Shown here: piece after piece, positions 53,993-63,580 of the stretch
Position numbering within the stretch: the first letter of the stretch is position 1
How the letters are laid out: each line of letters begins with the position of its first letter
Source of the DNA: Pararge aegeria
Lineage: Eukaryota > Arthropoda > Insecta > Lepidoptera > Nymphalidae
Length of the DNA: 64,000 nt
Reading direction: 5' to 3'
Assembly: GCF_905163445.1 (NCBI RefSeq)
Contig: NC_053201.1
Coordinates: 630,001 to 694,000, forward strand
Made by a program: the position numbers and the translations under genes
The notes under the pieces: generated by a model
What the model saw: the letters and a program-made list of their open reading frames with translations, nothing else
Told to the model about the DNA's origin: nothing
Databases searched by the model: none

Positions 53993-54155
53993 AATACCAC
54001 AAGAGCTTCAAAATTATCGGGTATTTCCCGATAGGTTCGTTGCAAACAAATGAAGGATTCAGTGAGTGATTTTTCCTGAAAAACTTGACGACTTTATTTG
54101 TTTGCAGGGAACCTTGAGGGAAATGCCAGATAATTTTGAAGCTCGTGTGGTATTC
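53993..54155. mobile_element. MITE with inverted arms of about 60 bp
   Basis: Left arm 53993-54054 (AATACCACAAGAGCTTCAAA, ATTATCGGGTATTTCCC, TTGCAAACAAAT) and right arm 54095-54155 pair at roughly 85 percent by eye around about 40 bp. No ORF. Confidence 0.75.
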
Positions 54156-54160
54156 GGGGG

Positions 54161-54380
54161 ATTATTTTTCCGTCCCAAATGTCGGCCAATAGAATTGCAC
54201 CATGAGACGAAATGTACAGTTAACAAATAAGAATTTCACAATGAATAAATATAGCAAAATATATATAGCAACTACCAGAGAAAATTTTCAGAAAATTATC
54301 AGTATAATACCATGTAGGTTGTACCACGTGACGTCGAATGGTGCAATTCTATTGGTCGATATTTGGGTCGGAAAAATAAT
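54161..54380. mobile_element. MITE with 49-bp inverted arms
   Basis: Left arm 54161-54209 (ATTATTTTTCCGTCCCAAAT, GTCGGCCAATAGAATTGCAC) and right arm 54332-54380 are inverted copies with five or six mismatches. The 122-bp interior is AT-rich and non-coding. It begins 5 bp after the preceding MITE. Confidence 0.8.
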
Positions 54381-54590
54381 CATATAAATTCATTTATAGT
54401 AGCATTTTAAAGTATTGGTCAACGGCTACTTTGAGTTATATTAATAAAGCAGCACATTAGCAGATGACACTGGAGTCATCTCGACATCTCCCAGCAGCCT
54501 TTAATCTTGCGCTGGAGCCGCAAATAAATCACGCGCGGATTATGGGATTGGTGATCAGTTGACTCATCCCGCGATATAATTAGTAAAAAC

Positions 54591-54782
54591 TACCACAACA
54601 CACACATAGTAAGCGTAGCTTGTGTTATGGGTGACTGATGAAATTTTTTTATGAATAATATACATAAATACTTATAAAACACAGATAAACACCGAGACGC
54701 CGAAGAGCATTCATATTCATCAGACAAACATTTTGCAGTTGTGGGAATCGAACCCACGGCCTTGGACTCAGAAAGCAGGGTC
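54591..54782 (-). repeat. SINE-A copy, head truncated at a palindrome
   Basis: AGTAAGCGTAGCTTGTGTTA, AACACCGAGACGCCGAAGAG, GTTGTGGGAATCGAACCCAC and CAGAAAGCAGGGTCC. The family then breaks exactly where a 13-bp snap-back repeat begins. Confidence 0.85.
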
Positions 54783-54811
54783 CACATATTATATTGGTAT
54801 ATAATATGTGG
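54782..54811. repeat. Perfect 13-bp snap-back inverted repeat
   Basis: CCACATATTATAT, TGGT, then the exact reverse complement. Confidence 0.9.
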
Positions 54812-55084
54812 TGATCCCGGGATTGATCGCTGAAAGAGGAATTCATCATCATTCAACCTCATTTAAAATCCGTCGTTAAAAAAGTTAGAGCGTTACCATC
54901 TTAAAGAAAGAAAGGGATATGGTGATTGAACCCACCACGCTGCTTTAATTTCATGTAGGTTAGACACTAATACAACCCAAATTCAAACACTTCAAAACTA
55001 AAATAGCGGTTCTCCGTAACTGCGACTACGCATTTTTCATAAGGTACGCTAACTAGTGCTAAATTTTCATCCGCTATTCTCAAA

Positions 55085-55378
55085 GTTTGAGCAAAGGCCA
55101 ATGAAGCGGTGATAGCTTAATAAGTAGGACTTCGACTTCACTTTCTAGGGAGCGGGTTCAAATCCCAGCACGCACCTCCAACTTTTCTAGGTTATGTCTG
55201 TATAAAGCAATTAAAATATAACTTTGATACACCATAATGTTCTCAAAGGTGTATGGAGTCCACCAATCCGCACTGGGCCAGCATTGTGGACTACGACTAC
55301 AACCCTATCTCATTGTGGGAGGAAATTCTTGGAAATTACGTAGTGGGCCGGTAATGGGTTCATATGATGATGATGGTT
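55085..55378 (+). repeat. SINE-B copy, near full length
   Basis: AAGCGGTGATAGCTTAATAA, GCGGGTTCAAATCCCAGCAC, AATGTTCTCAAAGGTGTATG, CGCACTGGGCCAGC and CATATGATGATGATGG. Confidence 0.9.
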
Positions 55379-55749
55379 CTACACAAAATACCCCGCGACC
55401 CACCGCGTTGCATTGCCCTCGGCGCTTTACTTCGTTTGCTCGGTTCCTTAAGGCTACCGAAGCGTGATGTAATATAGCGAACCATCCTCGTGAATCAGGC
55501 CATAAAATGCCAAAAAAGAACTTTCAAATCTGACTGGGAGTTCCAAAGATTAGCCCGTTCAAACAAAAAGCAAACTCTTAAATTTTATTATTTGTATATT
55601 CAACAAATAATATAAAAAAGTCGAATAATGGCAGGCAAAATTATCTCTACTCAAGAGCCAGATTAAATACTGGGAAGTCTGTACGCTGTCCTAAGATAAC
55701 ACTAAATCTAATAGGGTTGCCGACCCTCTAAAAGTAGATCCAATGTAAT

Positions 55750-56170
55750 CTCAAGTCGCCTGCATTTATACTGTAGCGTTTTAATAGAGTCCAATGAGAC
55801 ACAAACATACAAATTACCGTCTTTGATGCGACGTTATGTTCGATTTCCACCCTTATTAGCTCGCAGTAATGACTCTGATTGGTTTTATGAGTGGTTATTT
55901 ATGTCTGCTAAGTATAATTTGAACGTCCAAGCAATAAGCTATCGGCTTGCAGCTGCGTCCGTCAGTAGGGTTGCCAACTTGCCAATTTATTTTTAGCCAA
56001 TAAATTTATTCGGATTATTTGTGACACGCTAATGTGGGATCATTGCGTCAATGATAGTGTACAGCTTGTAATGCATGTCGGTAAATTAGGGGCACTAATG
56101 TGGCGCGCGTGCGCTTTATAACTAATAGATTATTATTAATTGCTCTCTCACTACGTGCAACTAATGCGTT
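55750..56170. promoter_or_regulatory. Repeat-poor intronic block (candidate regulatory)
   Basis: GCGACGTTATGTTCGATTTC, GACTCTGATTGGTTTTATGA, TCGGCTTGCAGCTGCGTCC and GTGGCGCGCGTGCGC. No repeat match and no coding frame was recognised. Confidence 0.25.
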
Positions 56171-56274
56171 GAAGATGTCTAAACAATTTAAGTATGTCTA
56201 TTTTTAACTATTCATTTCTTTTATTGAAGCGGATGTACCCAAGGTATTCGGAATGTTTCTCTTTTAAGTAATTT

Positions 56275-56548
56275 AGTATTACTTGCTTCAACGGTAAAGG
56301 AAAACATATTATTAAACCTAATAAGAGGTTTTCAAAGGCGTGTGAACGACAGCAGAACCTGGGGAATGGGAAGGGTTTAAGCCGTAGTTTTAAACGCCAT
56401 CTGCGTATTGGTAGACTTTAAATACCCTTCAGAACATTATCGAGAATTCTCCTCACGATGTGTTCCTTCACCAATTAAAAAACTCACGTAACTCAAAAAG
56501 TTACAGGTGCGTGCCAGGGATCAAACTCGCCCTCGCTTAAAGCCCAAT
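56275..56548. repeat. Two SINE-B fragments head to head
   Basis: Plus fragment 56275-56345 (TTGCTTCAACGGTAAAGGAA) meets minus fragment 56365-56548 (TCCTCACGATGTGTTCCTTC, GGTGCGTGCCAGGGATC) across about 20 bp. Confidence 0.65.
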
Positions 56549-56624
56549 TATGTGATGCGGTGATAATATGCGCATCACATATCCTAAACAGAGGACTATT
56601 ACATTTATTTTTTTATTTTAAATA

Positions 56625-56725
56625 TTTAAACTCTTTATTTTTACACCACTACACGAAATATAAAGGACGAATAGAGAGAAACACAAAGACTGGAGTAGAA
56701 TACAAAAGGCGAATAAAGACATTTT
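56625..56725 (-). mobile_element. LINE 3' tail (27.2-kb family)
   Basis: TAAACTCTTTATTTTTACAC, AAGGACGAATAGAGAGAAAC and GGAGTAGAATACAAAAGGCG are the reverse complement of 27250-27350. Confidence 0.65.
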
Positions 56726-57124
56726 TCTAAAAAATATTTTTTTATTACAATGAAAGTTGTCAGCCCTGACATCCGATAGTATTTGCGAGTGATCAGAAGT
56801 TTCGCGCCAGTTAATTTGTCCGCCGCTTGTTTAGACTGGACTTAGGTCCCGCTTTAGCTCAGCGCTCTGCGTTTTGTTATTTTTATTGAGTCGTATCAAA
56901 ACATAAGTAGGCAGGACTTACGTTTCTAAATATAATACTGCGCTTGAAACTCGACCAATTTCATCTGAAAACTGACCAAAGAAGTGCCTGCAAAATTCTG
57001 CAAAATCTCTACATGGTATTGAACAAAGTCGCTTTCCGCGACTGTTTGTTTATATCCCTAATTTTTTTAGTTGTAGTCTGGAATAGCACGTTGATGAGAG
57101 ATCAACTTGTTATGTTTTTGCATA

Positions 57125-57478
57125 TCTTATATATATATATATACATTTCTTGTGTGCGTGTGTATGTTACTAAACTCCTCCTAAACGGCAGGACCGATTT
57201 GAATGAATTTTTTGGTATGCGTTTGGGTGGCACCCTGGATGGTTTAGATTCACTAATCAGCCCGACAGATGTCGCTGGGGTCCGCTAGTCTCTACATATA
57301 TATTTCTTGTGTGCGTGTGTATGTCACTGAACTCCTCCAAGACGGCTGGACCGATTTTGATGAAATTTTTTGTGTGAGTTCAAGGGCATTCGAGGATGGT
57401 TTAGAGTCACAATTTGATCTACTGGAAAATGTTTAAAAAAAAAATTATCCGCTATACGAAGTTCGGCGAGTCAGCTAG
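57125..57478 (+). mobile_element. Two Helitron-like elements in direct tandem, CTAG joined to TC
   Basis: Copy 1 (57125-57288) starts A|TCTTATATATATAT and ends GGTCCGCTAG. Copy 2 (57289-57478) starts TCTCTACATATATA immediately after and ends GCGAGTCAGCTAG|T. Both share CTTGTGTGCGTGTGTATGT and CGGC.GGACCGATTT, then diverge. Neither has coding capacity. Confidence 0.75.
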
Positions 57479-57499
57479 TTATATGTATATATGGTTATT

Positions 57500-57700
57500 T
57501 GCGTTGTGTTCCGCGTGGTGATGGTAAATAAGAATTTAGTTTTCACCACCTCTATTCTTCCCGCGGGTGGTGCGAGGCGACTAAGGAAATATAACCGAGA
57601 ACAGGTAGCAGCGACTTTCGTGCTACTGCTACCATTTACTGCGATCACCAACCCAGCTCAGCGTGGTGATTATGGGCAAACTCTCTCTGGGAACTGTTTA
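57500..57700 (+). repeat. Interspersed repeat related to 18105-18300
   Basis: CGCGTGGTGATGGTAAATAA, TTCTTCCCGCGGGTGGTGCG, CTACTGCTACCATTTACTGC and CAGCGTGGTGATTATGGGC. Confidence 0.5.
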
Positions 57701-57851
57701 ATTTAAAAAGGCTAATTGAAGATGGAACAGCACAAAGGCTACCTTCACCTGAAAGAAGTAACGGTTCCAGTGTGATAGATTTGTTTTTGTTTGTCACAAA
57801 ACAAGAGATCCATATGCTTTTGTGCATAGAGGTAAGAGAATGAGATAGACA

Positions 57852-58455
57852 TCATCAACCCAGTGCCAGTCCACTACAGGACACAGTTTTCCTCCCAGGC
57901 CTGGCCCAGTGCCAATTGGTAGATTCCACACATCTTTGAGAACGCTATTGAGAACTCTCAGGCATGCAGGTCTCCTCACGATATTTTCCTCCACTGTTAC
58001 AGCTAGCGCTAGCTAGCTTGATTCCTAAAACGCACATAGCTCAGAAAAGATAGTCAAAAATAGCTTTATTCAAGTAGTTATACTTTATTCACTTTAATGC
58101 GTACTTGAGAATTACAAAGTAGTGAGATGATGGCAATAACCATATTCGTAAACTTAAAACTAAAGCTACGAGGGTTCCAAACGCGTCCTGGTCTTAGCAG
58201 AAGCCCACAACAAACTAAGCCGGTTGTTTTTTTTGTTATCACCATCTCACACTAGCATTTAAAATTATATGAAAAGCAAACTGGTAAGAGCAATAATTCA
58301 CACCAAAGCTTTTTTATCGATTACGTAGTCCTTTATATTATAATAGGACTTTACTAAAGGCAAATATGATATAGTTGCGAGCCGGGATTCAAACTCGTCC
58401 CGCCGAAAGTGAAGCTGAAATCCTAACCACTAGACTAGATCACAGCTTCTTTCAC
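57852..58455 (-). repeat. SINE-B copy interrupted by a LINE fragment
   Basis: Tail to middle at 57852-58050 (AACCCAGTGCCAGTCCACTA, AGGCATGCAGGTCTCCTCAC), head at 58370-58455 (GGGATTCAAACTCGTCCC, CCTAACCACTAGACTAGATC). Confidence 0.8.
58052..58365 (-). mobile_element. CR1/L2-like LINE 3' end inside SINE-B
   Basis: CAAAAATAGCTTTATTCAAG, AACTAAAGCTACGAGGGTTC, CAAACTAAGCCGG, ATTATAATAGGACTTTACT. GATAG and GATATAG flank it, a possible short duplication. Confidence 0.7.
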
Positions 58456-58459
58456 AAGA

Positions 58460-59860
58460 ACATAAAGCAACAATAAAGCTAGTTCGAGTCATCACAATAA
58501 ACGACAACTCGGGACAACATAAAAGCGTGCCACAGCCACAGTCCGCCGACCGACGATGATATAACGCCGGGCTTTTAAACGCGCAATCAATAAAACTAAT
58601 TATGCCGCATAAACAATTCCCTACAAACAAACACGTGCCCGTACTAGTGGTGTACCTTTCCGACTCGACTCACACGACCGATAACGCTGCAACACCAACA
58701 AATTCTGAGGTTTTAAAGTTTTGTTAGAAAAAAAAAGACATCCCATTTCAATAGCTTCACAAAATGACAATAAGTATATAAAAATGTGTATTCATTAGCT
58801 GGAAGTTTATAAGTATTAGTATCTCATAAAAAACAGTATTATGCCGAAACAAATACTCATGAAACTTATTGAGAAATTTATTGACTTATTGAGTTTTTTT
58901 ATGCTATAATGTATTAATTTTTTTCAAGATACAGACTTTTAAGAGTCTTGGAATGTATAATCTCTACATATTTAGAAAGTTTATATACTATAATTTGAGT
59001 AGTTTCTTACACTAGTTTGTCTTACTAAACCACAACTTGGTTTCATAGAAAACATTACATTAAGCTACGACATCGCTCGCGCGACAACGCTCTTTAAAGT
59101 TTATTTTTTTTCATTTAATTTTCGTTAGGTAGCTTTTTTTTAGTTAATGTTATCGTTTATGTATAACTAAGTTCTGGAAACTTCAATGGTTTATGTAACA
59201 GAAAAAACGACAATGCTCCTATGTATAAATAAGTTAAAAAATATAAAAACATAGACTTCGACAAATTCCCGTCAGGCATCCCTAGTCTCATAGATGCATA
59301 TGTATATTAATATCATTACGCGGCCAAAAATATAAGAGCACCGCATCCAGCTCTTTCGACTAATTGACTGTGATTTACAACTCCTCCGGTTTATAGCCCA
59401 TCTGCTTTAAAGATCCATCAAGACATAAATCAATACAACTGCTCTTCAAAAATGAACTCTCTAATTAAAATAAAAGATCACGTATTAGATTGAAAGTATT
59501 TTGGAGATATTTGTTAGGGAGCAAGCTGGTCCAGTGGTGACCTCCCAACCACAAGGTTCTTGGAATGATTTGTTTATTTTTCCGCGTGTGTGGGATTTTT
59601 TGATGATTATATCGACGTTTACGGTTTAAGTCCGTGGGGTGTAATTGTTTGGAGCATAACGTTTACGGTTCCCTTTAATTTCCGAATACAACTGTTGTGG
59701 GACTCTATCACGACTTTCTCTAAATTCCGAATACTAATTCACTGGAGTAAATAGACAGTAGAAATAGTACAGTGTTTTTATTCCTACTTCTGACTTTCGA
59801 CAGATTAACCAATGTCGATGATCTCAGAAACTCCGATTCCGATTTGAGAAATTATTTTAG
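58460..59860. promoter_or_regulatory. Repeat-poor block, GC-richer at its left end
   Basis: The 58500-58640 part has CCACAGTCCGCCGACCGACG, GCGCAATCAATAAAACTAAT and TATGCCGCATAAAC. The remainder is AT-rich without recognised repeats or genes. Regulatory role is speculative. Confidence 0.25.
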
Positions 59861-59861
59861 T

Positions 59862-60133
59862 TCAACGCTATCCAGCGCATTTATCGAGGAAGAATATAGC
59901 CCATATTCTTCCTCGCCCATCATCACGCTAAGACTAAAAGGAGAATAGCACCTAAAGAATGTTCCAAAATCGGAGTTTTTTTATCCTTTTTAGAGGCTGC
60001 GTAGACGGTTTAACTTCGATTAAATAATGCATGGCAAAGTTGTTCCCCTTTAAAAGTTCCAAAAAAAAAGTCCGCGGCTGCATATTTTCATGCTAGACTC
60101 ATACGCGGGCGAAGTCGCGAGGCACCGCTAGTA
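59862..60133 (+). mobile_element. Helitron-like fragment ending ACCGCTAG
   Basis: TCATCACGCTAAGACTAAAA, GGAGAATAGCACC, AAAGAATGTTCCAAAATCGG, then GCGGGCGAAGTCGCGAGGCA and CCGCTAG|T. Matches 43590-43827. Confidence 0.6.
59885..59915. repeat. Perfect 13-bp snap-back inverted duplication in a Helitron copy
   Basis: CGAGGAAGAATAT, AGCCC, then the exact reverse complement. The related copy at 43.6 kb has TCGAGGAAGGCTATAGGG without it. Confidence 0.9.
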
Positions 60134-60284
60134 GAAATAAAAGTTAATGAAAGTTTACTTTTACTGTGCTATATGTGAATGAAGAAATAGTGTGGTGAGA
60201 AAAAGAGTCATACGAATCACTTACTCATTAACTGCACTTCACTACGGCAAATGCCATATGCATTCTTAAAATATTAATATTATA

Positions 60285-60455
60285 AAAGCGAAGTGTTTGT
60301 TTGTCTGTCCTTGCTTAACGGCCTAACTAAGCCACCAATATACTTGATAGAACGGGCGAAGAGTAACATAGGCTTCATTTCATCTACGGAGAACAATAGG
60401 TCTTAATGGGATTTTAAAAAAACCGTAAAAAACGCGGATTAGGAAGTGGACTACA
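60285..60455 (+). repeat. Interspersed repeat (TATAAATGCGAAAGTG type)
   Basis: ATTATAAAAGCGAAGTGTTT, CTAACTAAGCCACC, AGAGTAACATAGGCTTCATT and AAAACGCGGAT. Confidence 0.55.
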
Positions 60456-60460
60456 ACTAG

Positions 60461-60726
60461 GTGATAGCCCAGTAGGTAGCACTTCGACTTCACTTTCGAG
60501 GGGCCGAGTTCGGCTCCCAGCACGCAACTATAACTCTTAAATTTATGTGCGTTTAAAGCAATTAAAATATCACTTGCTTCAAAGGTGCAGGAAAACATCG
60601 TGAGGAAACGTGCATGCTTGAGAGTTCTACTGGGCCAGCTTGGTGGACTCATGCCATAACCCCTTCTCATTGTGGGAGGAGACTCTTGCCCTGTAGTGGG
60701 CCGGTAATGGGTTGATATGATGACTA
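60461..60726 (+). repeat. SINE-B copy, near full length
   Basis: GGTGATAGCCCAGTAGGTAG, CCGAGTTCGGCTCCCAGCAC, AACATCGTGAGGAAACGTGC, GTAGTGGGCCGGTAATGGG and TGATATGATGAC. Confidence 0.9.
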
Positions 60727-60740
60727 TGAAGTGATTTTAT

Positions 60741-60955
60741 ATAAATAAATAAATATACTACGACAATACACACATCGCCATCTAGCCCAAAGTAAGCGTA
60801 GCTTGTGTTATGGGTACTGAGATAACTGATGAATAATTACATGACACTGAATAACATTCATTTTCATCACACAAACATTGTCCAGTTGTGAGAATCGAAC
60901 CCACGGCCTTGGATACAGAAAGCAGGGTCGCTGCCCACTGCGCCAATCGGCTGTC
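60741..60955 (-). repeat. SINE-A copy with internal deletion
   Basis: TAAATAAATAAATATACTAC tail, GCCATCTAGCCCAAAGTAAG, GTGAGAATCGAACCCACGGC and CGCCAATCGGCTGTC. Confidence 0.9.
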
Positions 60956-61084
60956 CTAATATTGCATTTAAGTTATATAATTTGGCGGTTCTAAGAACCC
61001 CTATAGCTTTTTCCCAGATCGTGCTTGATCGTAACTCCAATGCATAGTTAATAGTCGGTTTATTTATATGACCGCTGTAAAGCA

Positions 61085-61260
61085 TTGAACGTCGCCGGTG
61101 CTCAATCGATGACCTATTAAGTGCTTATAGCTTTATTCGCATCGAGTTAATCGCTTCAAACGATTGAGTTAATAAGTGTTGCGATTTGCATCAAAGCGAA
61201 TGCGTTTTAACGAATCGCTGTTTATTTATAAATAGCTCGTGGTAATTATGTTTAAGTAAA
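61085..61260. promoter_or_regulatory. Repeat-free island with POU octamer (candidate enhancer)
   Basis: A perfect ATTTGCAT octamer (61184-61191) lies among CATCGAGTTAATCGC, TGAGTTAATAAGTG and GGTAATTATG. A similar octamer is found in the island at 0.92-1.16 kb. Function inferred. Confidence 0.3.
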
Positions 61261-61267
61261 CATTACA

Positions 61268-61358
61268 AGTCCACTAATCCGCACTGGGCCAGCGTGGTGG
61301 ACTGCGGCCTAAACTCACTGTGGGAGTAGAATGTAATGGATTGATGTGATGGCGATGA
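61268..61358 (+). repeat. SINE-B 3' fragment
   Basis: AGTCCACTAATCCGCACTGG, GCCAGCGTGGTGGACTGCGG and GGATTGATGTGATGGCGATG. Confidence 0.75.
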
Positions 61359-61383
61359 AACATTACTAATGTAACTATCAATA

Positions 61384-61680
61384 CGACGTCATAGAGGTGC
61401 CGGATTCGATCCCCGGCAGAGACAGTTACGGAATTTATAATTTCTGTTATTTCTCTGGTTTGGTCTGGTGGGAGGCTTTGGTAGTGGGTGGTTAGCACCT
61501 TACCGACAAGGTCGCCAAGTCATTCACCGTTCCGGTACGATGTCGCTTGGATACCGATTAGAAATATGGGTTTAATACTGCCATACACCTAACACGTTAG
61601 CCCGTTTCCGTCTTCGACTGCGTCATCACTTACCCGGTGAGATTGCAATCAAGGGCTAACTTGTAGTGGAATAAAAAATG
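61384..61680 (+). repeat. SINE-C copy, near full length
   Basis: GTGCCGGATTCGATCCCCGG, GGTTTGGTCTGGTGGGAGGC, TTCCGGTACGATGTCGC, GGCTAACTTGTAGTGG and an A-rich end. Confidence 0.85.
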
Positions 61681-61827
61681 GGCTGTACCAGATTTATTCT
61701 TGATCATTAGATTGTGTATCGTAACATTTAAGAACCATATTGCGCTTCGAAAAAGCTTTTTGGCAAGCATGTTAGCGTATAGTCTGGCTCAATTTTAAAG
61801 AACTGGCTTTCAATGCACCAAGATGCG

Positions 61828-62147
61828 GATAAGACAACCTAGCGCAGCGGTGAGCGCTGTGATTTTAAGTTGGGTTCGATTTCCGGCAGGGCGAAAATTT
61901 TTCTCTCAAACCTTTAATTCTGAATTTTTCTGTGGTCTAGCTAGTTACCATCCTACCGACAAAGACGTGTCGCTAAGCGATTTAGCGTTTTGGTACACTG
62001 ACGCGTAGAAACCGATTAGGGGTATGGGTTTAAGTATAACAGTCATACTCCCTAAAGGGTTAGCCCGCTACCATCTTAGACTGCATTATCACTTACCACC
62101 AGGTGAGATTGCAGTCAAGGACTAACTTGAAGTAAAACAAAAAAAAA
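61828..62147 (+). repeat. SINE-C copy, full length
   Basis: AACCTAGCGCAGCGGTGAGC (A box), GTTGGGTTCGATTTCCGG (B box), GACAAAGACGTGTCGCTAAG, TTAGCCCGCTACCATCTTAG and a poly(A) tail. It abuts a 19-bp palindrome. Confidence 0.85.
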
Positions 62148-62190
62148 CGTAAATAGGTCGAGGTACTTACCGTACCTCGACCTATTTACG
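62148..62190. repeat. Perfect 19-bp snap-back inverted repeat
   Basis: CGTAAATAGGTCGAGGTAC (62148-62166), 5-nt spacer, exact reverse complement (62172-62190), directly after the SINE-C tail. Confidence 0.95.
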
Positions 62191-63197
62191 GTGATATTTT
62201 TTTCATCTTACAACAGTGGCCAAGTATATCTGTCTACTATTCATTTAAAAAAAAATGATTATGAAAATTATATTAATAGTTTGATGTATATATCATCCTA
62301 TATTAAGTGTAAGCGACGTGGTGCGTTGGGGGTTTCAACTCAATAAATTGCGGTAGTTTCATGCGGTAGAATTTAATATTCCAATAGTTACGAGAACTTC
62401 ATTCGATCTGCTACTTTCAATTAATGACTAATTGTAGATTAGTGTTGGATCGCTGGTTTATAGTAAACTTTAATTATTTGAATATTACTTAGAAAAAAAA
62501 GAAAGAAGGGCTTTATTACTTCATTATAATCTCTTGCTGTAAGTATTAGTAGTTATTATTAGGAGAACAATTTTAGTAAACCGTTTTAATGTGTAATTAA
62601 CACATGAACTTAGTGAGTTATTGTCGATTAAGACCAAAGCCGTATTTCGATTTATTTGGGGTTATCGAGTCTACCGGTGATCCTAGAGCGGGCAGTTAAC
62701 TTGATCAAAGAATTAGTTTGGCCATCCAAAGGGACAATGCTGCCAGCATCTTAGGAACTGTGCCTCGCTGCGGTGGTTTCGAAGACGTTTTAGATTTTAT
62801 TTAGTTTATTTTAGGTTATATTTACAAAACAAATTTACGCCCTAAACTTAGTTATAATTATGTTGTGTAAGAAGGGACATCTTTAAAAATAACATAATGA
62901 TAAAATATGCAAGTGATTTTTGCGTCCAAAAATTACAAACTATTTTATAACTTTCCTAACCACATCGCAAAAGCTGATAATAATATTTGATGTCAATGAA
63001 TGCATACCACGATAATTGTTTAATTGAGTAATACTTAACTAGTTGTTAAGTTACAGATAAGAATCAGACATGGCGATAGATTGATAGCAATCGATTTACC
63101 AATGCTGTTTCAAAAAAGACCTTCGCTGTCCATAACACTTTTATATTTTGCTAGTAAGTGTTGCCCACGTTATAATCCTCGTTTATTTTACACAAAT
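62191..63197. other. Repeat-poor intronic DNA upstream of SINE-A
   Basis: No coding frame or repeat copy was recognised. AATTAATGACTAATTG near 62420 is the only word of note. Confidence 0.35.
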
Positions 63198-63408
63198 ATA
63201 AATATACTACGATAACACACACATCGCAATCTAGCCCAAAAGTTAGCGTAGATAGTGTTATCTGCACTAAGATGGCTGATTAATATTACAATGAATAATA
63301 AACTTATAATATACATAAAAACACCAAACATTTTCCAGTTGTGGGAATCGAACCCACGGCCTTGGACTCAGAAAGCAGGGTCGCTGCCCACTGCGCCAAT
63401 CGGCCTTC
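63198..63408 (-). repeat. SINE-A copy close to the upstream exon
   Basis: ATAAATATACTACGATAACA, GCAATCTAGCCCAAAAG, GTTGTGGGAATCGAACCCAC, TGCGCCAATCGGCC. A block of about 40 bp around the CAGACACTGAAAAAC words is missing. Confidence 0.9.
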
Positions 63409-63580
63409 AAGTCTATGTTACTCTCCTTCTTTTCATCTAACTATATGCCTAAAACCAAGTTATTGGTGGCGTGAAGGAAAGACAAATATCCATACAAACA
63501 TACTTTCGCATTTAAAATATTATATATATTTGTAACATTTCTATTGTGTAAATTTCTTTTGTGTAAATGTAAGTACGTAC

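Larger units (their letters stand above)
44281..63580 (-). other. NK7.1: Intron of the NK7.1-like gene (19.3 kb)
   Basis: It is bounded by donor GTACGT at 63580 and acceptor TTTCAG at 44281, phase 1. It is filled with SINE, LINE, Helitron and MITE copies listed separately, plus repeat-poor islands near 52.6-52.85, 55.75-56.2, 58.5-58.7, 61.1-61.25 and 62.2-63.1 kb. No credible internal coding exon was recognised, but a small alternative exon could be missed by eye. Confidence 0.8.

Noticed and set aside
56944..57288. 114-codon plus-strand frame
   Set aside because: Its second half is the first tandem Helitron-like element; the frame is incidental.
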